64,000 nt of DNA from Actinocorallia sp. API 0066 (GTDB taxonomy: Bacteria > Actinomycetota > Actinomycetes > Streptosporangiales > Streptosporangiaceae): positions 124,001 to 188,000 of the forward strand of contig NZ_JAJLQY010000011.1 of the NCBI RefSeq assembly GCF_020991275.1, given 5' to 3'. The translations under genes were made by a program, and so were the position numbers. Of this stretch, positions 56,855 to 64,000 are shown piece by piece. The first letter of the stretch is position 1; every line of letters begins with the position of its first letter. The notes under the pieces are model-generated. The model was not told the DNA's origin. It did not search any database and worked only from the letters and a program-made list of their open reading frames with translations.

Positions 56855-58623
56855 CGCACGCAGGGCGCCTTGACGGTGGCGCTGGCCACGCTGACGCCGT
56901 CCGCGCTCGCCGTGGCGGAGCCGGTGCCGCAGTTCGCGAGCGGCCGGGTGTAGACCCGCGTGGTCGGCCCGGTGACGTTCGGGACCACGATGACGGCGCT
57001 GGTCTGGCCGTCCACCAGCAGCCGCAGCGTGACCGCGGTGCTGCCGGACGTCCCGGTGACCCCGGTGACGCCGACCGTCACGACCATGGTGGAGCCGCTG
57101 GCCCGCGCGGTGACGCGCAGCCCGGAGACGGCGACCGGGACCGGCGGCGCGGCCTGGGTCGTCACCGTCGGGGTCGGGGCCTGCGGCGCGTCGGGCTTGT
57201 CGTCGTCGGCGTCGGGCGTGGCCGGGCTGGACGGTGTCGGGTCGGGCTCGGCCGGCTCGGTGGGCTCCGGCTCGGCCGGATCGGTCGGGGTCCCGGTCGG
57301 GTCGGGGGTCGCCGTCGGGTCGGTCGGCTCCGGCTCGGGCGCGTCCGTCTCGGTCGGGGTCGGGCCCGACGGCGACGGCGTGGGGGTCCCGGTGGGGGAC
57401 GCCGGGTCGGAGATCGGGTCCGCCGTCACCACGATGACGGGGCCGGGGCGCGGCCCGCTGCCCGGCGTCGCCGAGGGGGACGGCACGGGGCCGCCGCCGG
57501 CCTGCGCGGCCGGCGAGTCGGGCGTCGCCTGCGCGGCGTGCGGCTGCACCGCCTGGTGGTTCGCCGAGTTGTTCAGCACCATGACGGCGCCGCTCAGCAG
57601 CGTGAACGAGGCGACCGCACCGGCTGTCACGGCGGCCAGGCCGAGCCGCTTGCTCGGCCGGTAGGGCGCCGACTCCAGTACGGCGGGGACGCGTCCGGGG
57701 CCGTCGAGCATGGTGGTGGCGGCGTCCGAGGGCGCCGCGTAATCCGACGGGCGGCTTACCGGGAACAGTAGGGCGAGCGCGAGAGCGCGCGTCTTCAGGT
57801 GGGCGCGGCCCTTGTCCTCCCAGCCCGGCCCGTAGGCGGCGCCCGCCGTCATCTCCAGCTCCAGCAGGAACGCGAACGCGCTCTGCGGGCGCTCCTGGAC
57901 GTCCTTGGCGAGCCCGGCCGCGATGAGCGGGCGCAGCCCCTCGGGCACGTCCTCGACCGGCACGGGCTGCTCGCGGTGCGCCACGGCGAGCGCGGGCAGC
58001 GTGGCCGCCTGGTAGGGGCGGCGCCCGGTGAGGCACTCGTAGGCGACGGCGGTGGCCGCGTACACGTCGGCGGCTGCCGTGACGGGGTTGCCGTTCCACT
58101 GCTCGGGCGGCATGTAAGCCGGGGTGCCCGCCGCCGCGATGTCCTCGCCCGCCCGCACGGCGATGCCGAAGTCGGACAGGAAGCTGGTGCCCTGGCCGTC
58201 CACGAGGACGTTGCCGGGCTTGTAGTCGCGGTGCACGATCCCGGAGGCGTGCGCGCTGGCCAGGCCGAGCAGCGAGCCCTTGAGGACGGTCAGCGCCGCC
58301 TCGGGCGTGGTCGGGCCCGCGTCGGCCAGGATGTGCGCGAGGCTCACCCCGTCGACGAGCTCCATGACGATCGCGGCGCTGGTGGACGTCTCGACGTACT
58401 CGAAGAACTGGACGAGATGCGGGTCCTCCAGCTCCGACAGGAGCTGCGCCTCGTCGCGGAAGCGCAGCACGAACTCGGGGTCCATGGCCAGTTCGGGGGA
58501 CAGGTACTTGATGGCGACCTCGATGGAGGTCTCCTCGTGTACGGCCATCACCACACGCCCGGACGCCCCCGCGCCGAGCTCTCGGATATGCCGGTAACCC
58601 GGTACCGTCCAGGTCCTGTCCAA
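56851..58623 (-). CDS. Membrane Ser/Thr protein kinase with extracellular domain
   Basis: 590 residues from a TTG at 58623, preceded by GGAAGG seven bases upstream; this gives LDRTWTVPGYRHIRELGAGA, the usual opening, instead of a GTG at 58644. Kinase motifs: GAGASGRVVMA, the Lys in VAIKYLSPE, HRDYKPGNVLVDG, SDFGIA and GTPAYMPPEQW. After about residue 330 comes a membrane helix (LAAVTAGAVASFTLLSGAVM), a 150-residue Pro/Thr/Glu/Asp-rich linker and an outer beta domain (VAVSGLRVTARASGSTMVVT ... VKAPCVR). No PASTA repeats. It is co-transcribed with the regulator upstream and the membrane partner downstream. Confidence 0.92.
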   Translation of the reverse strand: MDRTWTVPGYRHIRELGAGASGRVVMAVHEETSIEVAIKYLSPELAMDPEFVLRFRDEAQLLSELEDPHLVQFFEYVETSTSAAIVMELVDGVSLAHILADAGPTTPEAALTVLKGSLLGLASAHASGIVHRDYKPGNVLVDGQGTSFLSDFGIAVRAGEDIAAAGTPAYMPPEQWNGNPVTAAADVYAATAVAYECLTGRRPYQAATLPALAVAHREQPVPVEDVPEGLRPLIAAGLAKDVQERPQSAFAFLLELEMTAGAAYGPGWEDKGRAHLKTRALALALLFPVSRPSDYAAPSDAATTMLDGPGRVPAVLESAPYRPSKRLGLAAVTAGAVASFTLLSGAVMVLNNSANHQAVQPHAAQATPDSPAAQAGGGPVPSPSATPGSGPRPGPVIVVTADPISDPASPTGTPTPSPSGPTPTETDAPEPEPTDPTATPDPTGTPTDPAEPEPTEPAEPDPTPSSPATPDADDDKPDAPQAPTPTVTTQAAPPVPVAVSGLRVTARASGSTMVVTVGVTGVTGTSGSTAVTLRLLVDGQTSAVIVVPNVTGPTTRVYTRPLANCGTGSATASADGVSVASATVKAPCVR

Positions 58624-58701
58624 CGTCAGTCCTTCCAGCCACACCTCAACACGTGCTACGACGCGTGTAGTCGTTCACTGGTTGGGGGGAGTTTAGCTTT
58701 T

Positions 58702-60048
58702 TCATGGGCCGCCGCCGGCTTTCACCGAACCCAACTTCTCCACGATGAGGCGGTAGAGCTGCCTCGGCCTACCCGGCTGTGGGGTGCGGTTGGGCGGAAG
58801 CGGCCAGGCCAGGCCCTCTTCCACGAGGGTGCGCAGCAGCCGCCGGGCAGTGCGCGAAGTCACACCGAGCATCTTTCCGGCGTTCTCGGCGTCGACGATG
58901 AGCGGGGCGCCCGTCTCGACCTGCTCGCCGAGCTTGTCGGCGAGCCTGGCGAGGATCTCCAGGCCCTTCGGCTTGACCGGCGGGGCGCCGCGCGGCGGGG
59001 TGCGCGGCGCGGGCACCAGCGCCCTGCCGTCGCGGTCCAGCGCGAAGCCCTGGGCGCGCTGGGACGTCTGGGAGCGGGACAGCGCGGCCCGCGCGTGCGT
59101 CTCGGCCTCCTGCGCGGTGCGGCCCATGCCGATGCCGACCTCGACGACGAGCCCGAGCTCCTCGCGGACGCGCTCGACGAACGGCGGCGTCCGGAACCCC
59201 TCGGTGCCGGTGGCGACCGAGCCGCGGGTGGCCGTGACGAGGTAGCTGTGGTCGTCCAGCGGCCAGACGGCCGCGTTCATCCGGTGCGCCTCCTGGAGCA
59301 GCACCCGGTGCAGCGCGAGCTTCAGCTCCTCGCGCCAGTAGCGCGGGGTGACGCGCCGGGGCGACTCGCGCAGCGTCGGCACGTCCACGAGGACGACGAC
59401 GAGCTGTGACTCTTCGAGCCGGTGGTGCGCGCCGAGCAGCGCGGCGGTCTGCAACGAGCTGCGGATGGCCGCGCCCGTAGGCCGGATGCGCAGCGTCGGG
59501 ACGCCCGCGAGTTCCATCCGCTCGGCCGTCGCGTGCACGCAGGTGAGCGCCACGCTGGTGACGCCGCGCCGCCACAGCCGCTCGTGGAAGGCCGCGAGGG
59601 TGCCAGGACCGGCGACCTCCTCGCGCAGGTGCACCTGGTCGACCTGGAGGCCGATCTCCGAGTACGCCTCCTCGACTTCGCCTCGGGCGAGCACGTCGAT
59701 GCTCACCTTGGCCGGGTCGAACCGCTCGTCCAGCGCGGCGCGCAGCAGCGCCCCCTGGAGGGCCGCGCCGTTCAGCGGCACGTAGGTGGCCGGCATCGTC
59801 AGGACTCCGGCCTTGCGGGCGAAGTCGTACGGGACGGGGCTGGCGAACAGGCACACGTCAACGCCCGCGCCGAGCCGCATCACCTTGTCGGCCGCCTCCT
59901 GTTCGTCGCGGTAAGCCGCGGCGACGAGGCGGCTCGGCACGGGGGTAGGCCCGTGCCCCATCAGCATGACCCGTTCGACGAGGTCGTGCGGACCGACGAC
60001 TCCGATCGTCAGATCCGGCGCCACCGTCCCCGTCCGTGGTCCTGTCAT
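58702..60048 (-). CDS. Transcriptional regulator with C-terminal winged helix
   Basis: 448 residues from the ATG at 60048 (GGGGCG seven bases upstream; an ATG at 60096 would add 16 residues). The N-terminal part (LTIGVVGPHDLVERVMLMGH) looks like a periplasmic-binding-type or PrpR-like sensor domain; the middle (FVERVREELGLVVEVGIGMG, RTAQEAETHARAALSRS) resembles the GGDEF-like domain seen in CdaR-type regulators; the C-terminus (ENAGKMLGVTSRTARRLLRT, LVEEGLAWPLPPNRT) is a winged helix. Ligand and targets unknown. It precedes the kinase by 78 bp on the same strand. Confidence 0.72.
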   Translation of the reverse strand: MTGPRTGTVAPDLTIGVVGPHDLVERVMLMGHGPTPVPSRLVAAAYRDEQEAADKVMRLGAGVDVCLFASPVPYDFARKAGVLTMPATYVPLNGAALQGALLRAALDERFDPAKVSIDVLARGEVEEAYSEIGLQVDQVHLREEVAGPGTLAAFHERLWRRGVTSVALTCVHATAERMELAGVPTLRIRPTGAAIRSSLQTAALLGAHHRLEESQLVVVLVDVPTLRESPRRVTPRYWREELKLALHRVLLQEAHRMNAAVWPLDDHSYLVTATRGSVATGTEGFRTPPFVERVREELGLVVEVGIGMGRTAQEAETHARAALSRSQTSQRAQGFALDRDGRALVPAPRTPPRGAPPVKPKGLEILARLADKLGEQVETGAPLIVDAENAGKMLGVTSRTARRLLRTLVEEGLAWPLPPNRTPQPGRPRQLYRLIVEKLGSVKAGGGP

Positions 60049-60096
60049 GGCTTTCGCCCCTGCCTTCCGGCCGCCCACGTTGCCCGTATGTCCCAT

Positions 60097-60423
60097 TGCC
60101 CGCCGTGCTCGCCCGCACCTTCGGGTCCACCATCACAACGTGCGGATCGCCCCTCCGCGCGCCGATGTGACTCTCTGACGCGAAACCGAATCAAGAGTGC
60201 GGCGAAAAAGTAACCTATAGACAGGGGTGGACAGAAAATCCTTACCGGATGGTCAGGTTCCGGTCAGCACCACCAGCCCATGAACACGCACCCTAAAGGG
60301 CGGATCATGGGCTGGGAAGGGCTTTATGGAAGGTGTGCGCTCTAGGGAAGGTGTCCGAATCTGGCCGCTCAACGGCAAATGTGGCGCATTACCCAGTTCG
60401 CGGAGAAGGGCAGGTAAGGGGCG
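60097..60423. other. Intergenic region murA-type gene / regulator with hairpin
   Basis: 327 bp without a gene. CAGCCCATGA (60274-60283) and TCATGGGCTG (60305-60314) form a perfect 10-bp stem that can act as the terminator of the leftward MurA-type gene. The promoter of the regulator/kinase operon must lie around 60100-60260; TATAGACAGGGG lies there but no clear pair of boxes is seen. Confidence 0.5.
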
Positions 60424-61692
60424 TCAGTCGGTTTCGCGAATGACGTCGGCGCCCAGCGCGTTCAGCCGCTCCGCGAAGTTGGAGTGGCCACGGTCGATGT
60501 AGTACGCCGAGCTGATCTCGGTCTCACCCTCGGCGGCGAGGCCCGCGAGCACCAGCGCCGCGCCCGAGCGCAGGTCGTGCGCGACGGTCCGGGCACCGCG
60601 CAGCGGCGTGCGCCCGTAGACCTTGGCCCGCTGGCTGCCCGCCACCTCGATGGACGCGCCCATCCGGATCAGCTCCTCGGCCAACTGGAACCGGCTGTCG
60701 AAGATCCGCTCGTAGATGTAGGACTCGCCCTCGGCCTGGCTCGCAAGCGCCATGATCGGAGACTGGAGGTCGGTGGCGAAGCCCGGGTACTCGTCGGTGA
60801 TGATGTTGATCGGCCGCAGCGGCCGCTCCCGGCGCACCTGGAGCACCGCGCCCTGCTGGCTGAACTCGACGCCCATCTGCTCCAGCTTGTCCACCGCGAC
60901 GCCCAGGTGCTCCAGCTCGGCGCCGACGAGGTTGACCTCGCCGCCGGTGATCGCGCACGCCATGACGAGCACGCCCGCGTCGATCCGGTCCGGCATGACG
61001 GTGTGCTCGACGGCCGTCAGCTCGTCCACACCGTGCACCCGGATGAAACCGGTGCCGCCGCCCTCGATCCGCGCGCCCATCCGCTGCAGGAAGTCGACGT
61101 TGTCCAGGACCTCCGGCTCCAGCGCGCAGTTCTTGATGAGCGTCGTGCCGTTGGCAAGGGCCCCGGCCATGACGAGGTTCTCGGTGCCGGTGTGCGACGG
61201 CGTGTCGCAGTACAGCGTGCCCGCCTGGAGCTGGCCGACCTTCACGTGGATGTTGGTCTCGTGCTCGGTGACCGTCGCGCCCATGCGCTTGAAGCCGTTG
61301 TAGTGGAAGTCGAGGTTCCGGCTGCCCAGGTTGCAGCCGCCGACGCCCTCGATGACCGCCTCGCCGAGCCGGTGCAGCAGCGCCGGGACGAACAGGAACG
61401 AACCACGGAACCGGGCCGCGATGTCCGCCGGGAGCACCGGGCTCGACAGCTGCGACGCGTCGATGACCAGGGTCCGCTCGGCCTCGTGCAGCTCCGCCTT
61501 GGCCCCGACGGCCTCGGCGAGCTCCACCGCGCGCCGCACGTCCTCGATGATCGGGACGTTCCGCAGCACGGTGCGGCCCTTGGCGGCCATGAGCGCGGCG
61601 CCGATCATCGGGAGGGCGGAGTTCTTCGCGCCCTGGATGAAGACGGTGCCTTGAAGCTGCCCGCCCCCGCGTACTCGGTAGGTAACGCTCAT
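60424..61692 (-). CDS. murA: UDP-GlcNAc 1-carboxyvinyltransferase family enzyme (MurA)
   Basis: 422 residues from the ATG at 61692. It transfers enolpyruvate to UDP-N-acetylglucosamine, the first committed step of peptidoglycan synthesis. Visible: GQLQGTVFIQGAKNSALPMI, FRGSFLFVPALLHRLGEAVI, the catalytic loop GVGGCNLGSRNLDFHYNGFK with Cys (the residue attacked by fosfomycin), and NIITDEYPGFATDLQ. The segments around the active site differ from standard MurA (GGCNLGSR instead of GGCAIGAR), so it may be a second, divergent copy; whether the genome holds another murA cannot be seen here. Confidence 0.85.
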   Translation of the reverse strand: MSVTYRVRGGGQLQGTVFIQGAKNSALPMIGAALMAAKGRTVLRNVPIIEDVRRAVELAEAVGAKAELHEAERTLVIDASQLSSPVLPADIAARFRGSFLFVPALLHRLGEAVIEGVGGCNLGSRNLDFHYNGFKRMGATVTEHETNIHVKVGQLQAGTLYCDTPSHTGTENLVMAGALANGTTLIKNCALEPEVLDNVDFLQRMGARIEGGGTGFIRVHGVDELTAVEHTVMPDRIDAGVLVMACAITGGEVNLVGAELEHLGVAVDKLEQMGVEFSQQGAVLQVRRERPLRPINIITDEYPGFATDLQSPIMALASQAEGESYIYERIFDSRFQLAEELIRMGASIEVAGSQRAKVYGRTPLRGARTVAHDLRSGAALVLAGLAAEGETEISSAYYIDRGHSNFAERLNALGADVIRETD

Positions 61693-61840
61693 TACCGGGT
61701 GGTCCCTTTCCCCTAGACACACGCGGCCCCAGTATCGCACCGGGCCCCGGATGCGCTGACCGTTCCATCCCTGGTCCCGCGCTCTCGTTCCGCTTTACTG
61801 AGACTGCTCCGGACCCGTCAAGGTTCGGATGGTTCGTCCC

Positions 61841-62587
61841 CTACCCCAGGACGCGTTCCGTCTGCGCCACCGCGTCCCTCGCGAGCCGTTCGGCCTCGGC
61901 CCTCGTCGCCTTGGGCCCGTACACCGACACGGTGCCCAGGTAACCGGGGGAGGTGAAGACGACGAACCACATGTTCACCTTGACGTCACCGCTCATCGTG
62001 ACCAGGCCGACGGTCCGCGAACCCTCGCCGACGAGGTGCCGGTCGGGGGTCTGCTCGACCACCTGGTGGGTGGACCACTGGCCGCCGACGCGTGCCTTGA
62101 ACGTCCGGCACAGCTTGGGGACGCGCCGCCCGACCTCGCGCTCGGCGACCTGCGGCGGCACCGCGACGAGGGTCTGGGTGATCGTCTCGCCGGTGGCCCG
62201 CGCCCAGGTGCTGAGCGCGGCCGGGGCGGCGGCCAGCTCGCCCGCGTCGGCGAGCGCCCTGGTCGCGTCCGCGCACTCGGGCTTGTCGAGCTTGACCTGG
62301 CTCTGCAGCTGGGTGAAGTTCCGGACGGCCTTGAGCATGCCGTAGGGGCCCGCGTCGGGCTCGCCCGCCCGGACGTAGTGGGGGATGTCCGCGAGGAGCG
62401 CCTGGCGGAGCTGGTCGGCCGTGAAGGTGGTCGCGCCGGGCGGCGGGGTGTGGATCGGCGGCGGCACGTCGTCGTCGCCCGAGCCGGAACAGCCGCCGAG
62501 GACCGTCCCGGCGGCGACGGCCAGGGCCAGCGCCCGGAACTGCGGCCCGCCGGACGTAAGGGGAGGGAACAGACGCAGGAGCCGCAT
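61841..62587 (-). CDS. Putative lipoprotein
   Basis: 248 residues from the ATG at 62587. Signal sequence ending in a lipobox (ALALAVAAGTVLGGCSGSG), so it should be a membrane-anchored lipoprotein. The mature part has FTADQLRQALLADIPHYVRA, two Cys (PECADAT and PKLCRTF) and a C-terminal alpha/beta part (NMWFVVFTSPGYLGTVSVYG). It resembles sensor-domain lipoproteins of Actinobacteria (PknH-sensor-like), but the match is only by eye. It is divergent from another lipoprotein gene with 94 bp between. Confidence 0.68.
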   Translation of the reverse strand: MRLLRLFPPLTSGGPQFRALALAVAAGTVLGGCSGSGDDDVPPPIHTPPPGATTFTADQLRQALLADIPHYVRAGEPDAGPYGMLKAVRNFTQLQSQVKLDKPECADATRALADAGELAAAPAALSTWARATGETITQTLVAVPPQVAEREVGRRVPKLCRTFKARVGGQWSTHQVVEQTPDRHLVGEGSRTVGLVTMSGDVKVNMWFVVFTSPGYLGTVSVYGPKATRAEAERLARDAVAQTERVLG

Positions 62588-62681
62588 GGAAGCCGACGAT
62601 ACTGCCCGGCCCGTCGGTGATCTTCGCGCCACCACGGGGTAGGCCGAGATCGAACTGTGCGAGTCTCGGGGGGAAATGAGC

Positions 62682-63254
62682 ATGGTCGGTAAGCTTCTGG
62701 CGGTATCCGCCTTGACGGTCTCACTCACCGCCTGCGGCGGCGGCGGTCAGGAGACCGCGGAAAGGGCGACCGACGTCGTCGCGACCGTCACCGGGGCGGC
62801 GGGTACGCCGACCGGTACGCCCGGCACGACCGCCGCAGCGGCCTGCCCGACGGCGGCGACGAAGAAGTTCGCCAAGACGCGCTTCGTCGCCGACATGGGC
62901 CTCGCCTTCGGCGCGTTCAACCAGTGGATCCTGAAGCCGTACAAGGCGGGCGGCTTCAACGAGGGCGCCGAGAAGCGCAAGAGCGCGATCGCCAAGGCCG
63001 TCGCCGCAGGGGCGTTCTCGCTGAACCGGCTGAACGCCGGCCGCAAGATGATCAACGCGGACCCGACGCTGTGCAAGTCGCTGAAGGCGCCCGTCGAGGC
63101 GCTGTGGGCGACGGCCAGCGCGGCGATCGACAAGCTCAAGACCGGGGACACCTCGGGGATCACCGACGCGAGCTCCGCGCTGGAGGGCCTGCGGCAGGAC
63201 GCCGAGCAGGACGGCCTCACCATCAAGGACCGCCAGCCGCCGTCCGGGTTCTGA
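62682..63254 (+). CDS. Putative lipoprotein
   Basis: 190 residues from the second ATG (62682); GGGGGG lies about eight bases upstream of it and only two from the first ATG (62676). The lipobox is VSLTACGGGG. A Thr/Gly/Pro-rich linker (about residues 30-50) leads to a helical domain with two Cys (AACPTAA, TLCKSLK) and FNQWILKPYKAGGFNEGAEK. Function unknown. The helical end (SSALEGLRQDAEQDGLTIKD) is similar in style to the small lipoprotein at 2181-2567, but no clear homology is asserted. Confidence 0.75.
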   Translation: MVGKLLAVSALTVSLTACGGGGQETAERATDVVATVTGAAGTPTGTPGTTAAAACPTAATKKFAKTRFVADMGLAFGAFNQWILKPYKAGGFNEGAEKRKSAIAKAVAAGAFSLNRLNAGRKMINADPTLCKSLKAPVEALWATASAAIDKLKTGDTSGITDASSALEGLRQDAEQDGLTIKDRQPPSGF

Positions 63255-63272
63255 CGGGGCTGACGGTCCATG

Positions 63273-63298
63273 AGAGCGGGGGCCTCGGCTCCCGCTCT
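63273..63298. terminator. Bidirectional hairpin between convergent genes
   Basis: AGAGCGGG (63273-63280) and CCCGCTCT (63291-63298) form a perfect 8-bp stem around a 10-base loop. It lies between the 3' ends of the lipoprotein and PlsC-type genes and overlaps the PlsC stop codon. Confidence 0.6.
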
Positions 63299-63983
63299 AC
63301 TTGCTCTGGTGGTCGTTGTACTCGGGCACGTACTCCTGCCCGGTCAGCTTCTGGATGGCCTGGACGATCTCGTCGGCGATCTCCCTGCGGGCCCGTCCCT
63401 TGGGCACCGGGCTGCCCGCGTACCCGTCGAACTCCAGCGGCTCCCCGATCCGGACGGTGACGCGCTTGCCGATCCGGGGGAACCGGGTGCCGTAGGGCTG
63501 GAGCTCGTCGGTGCCGATGAGCCCGACCGGCAGCACTTTCGCGCCGGTCGCCAGCACGAGCCAGCCCGCGCCGGTGCGGCCCCGGTACAGCCGCCCGTCC
63601 ACCGAACGGGTGCCCTCCGGGTAGATCGCGAGCACGTTGCCGCCGTTCACGACCTCCGCGGACTGCTCCAGCGAGCCGAGCGCCGACGCGCCGTCACCGC
63701 GGGCGACCGGGACCATGCCCATGGAGGTGAAGAACCAGCGGCTGAGCCTGCCCTTGACCCCCGTGCCCTCGAAGTACTCGGCCTTCGCCAGGAAGACGAC
63801 CTTGAGGGGGAGCAGGGCCACGGGGATGACGTAGCTGTCGATGAAGGACTGATGGTTGGCTGCCACGATGAGGGGACCCGACCCGGGGATGTTCTCCTTC
63901 CCCTCCACCCTGAGGTGGAACAGGACGCGGAAAGCGGTCGGCACGACCAGTCTCATGAAGCGATAGAGCAACAGGTCTCCCAA
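63297..63983 (-). CDS. 1-acyl-glycerol-3-phosphate acyltransferase family (PlsC-like)
   Basis: At least 228 residues. A TTG at 63983 could start it, with GGGAG only two bases away, but the frame stays open to the window edge, so the true start may be outside. The catalytic box is ANHQSFIDSYVIP (HxxxxD), followed by FLAKAEYFEG, VPVARGDGASALGSLEQSAE and the substrate box AIYPEGTRSVDGRLYRGRTG. It transfers a fatty acyl chain to lysophosphatidic acid or a related lysolipid at the membrane. The ORF ends in a TAG within a terminator hairpin. Confidence 0.88.
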   Translation of the reverse strand: MGDLLLYRFMRLVVPTAFRVLFHLRVEGKENIPGSGPLIVAANHQSFIDSYVIPVALLPLKVVFLAKAEYFEGTGVKGRLSRWFFTSMGMVPVARGDGASALGSLEQSAEVVNGGNVLAIYPEGTRSVDGRLYRGRTGAGWLVLATGAKVLPVGLIGTDELQPYGTRFPRIGKRVTVRIGEPLEFDGYAGSPVPKGRARREIADEIVQAIQKLTGQEYVPEYNDHQSK

Positions 63984-64000
63984 GGCTCCCGATGACCCGA

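Noticed and set aside
55994-58642. An 882-codon leftward frame spanning kinase and partner
   Set aside because: In the kinase part it is out of the true frame. The kinase motifs are in another frame and the partner starts at its own ATG, overlapping the kinase stop.

Overview
The window is high-GC actinobacterial DNA. A Streptosporangiales genome such as Actinomadura is the best guess, from the strong G/C bias at third codon positions, GTG and TTG starts, the FxSxx-COOH type peptide cluster and the PASTA-less Ser/Thr kinase with a long Pro/Thr linker. The genus is an inference.

Layout. (1) 1-2624: core-like DNA with a partial MauE-like membrane protein, a cysteine-rich double-psi beta-barrel protein, a repeat-filled G-rich gap and a small lipoprotein. 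(2) 2625-2713: tRNA-Ser(GCT), whose 3' part begins a 29.6 kb genomic island. A perfect 64-bp copy of the tRNA end (2655-2718) recurs at 32246-32309, giving attL and attR. (3) Inside the island, from left to right: a tyrosine integrase cut off at its 5' end; a patchwork of gene fragments (radical SAM, unknown, glycosyltransferase 25, hexapeptide acyltransferase, alpha/beta hydrolase); a complete type I-E CRISPR-Cas locus with 38 repeats (6312-17598); small membrane, DUF397 and mobilisation remnants (17.7-20.5 kb); a translationally coupled HerA ATPase - NurA nuclease - adenine methyltransferase operon followed, after a decayed IS630 element, by a ParB-like protein (20.8-28.3 kb); a two-gene CBASS-like unit (SLATT membrane effector plus CD-NTase, 28.8-30.7 kb); and a decayed IS5-type transposase next to attR. 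The island is therefore a defence island in an integrated element that looks no longer able to move by itself.

(4) 32.3-36.5 kb: a DUF697-type GTPase, an L,D-transpeptidase and an MFS exporter. (5) 36.6-44.3 kb: an FxSxx-COOH type RiPP cluster: a 58-residue precursor-like peptide, an nSTAND-TPR protein, an NB-ARC/TPR protein, an HExxH peptide hydroxylase and an FxsB-type radical SAM enzyme. The peptide lacks the canonical FxSxx end. (6) 44.4-64 kb: ordinary chromosomal genes: GNAT, P-loop kinase, DUF72, proline catabolism (pruA), DoxX, purD, corA, MOSC, NUDIX, a HisC-like aminotransferase, an XRE regulator and SDR, a Ser/Thr kinase with membrane partner and regulator, a MurA-family enzyme, two lipoproteins and a PlsC acyltransferase.

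The strongest candidates for something undescribed are the HerA-NurA-methyltransferase(-ParB) cassette and the RiPP precursor with the FNAALPPSR tail. Everything here was read by eye from sequence; no database search was possible.
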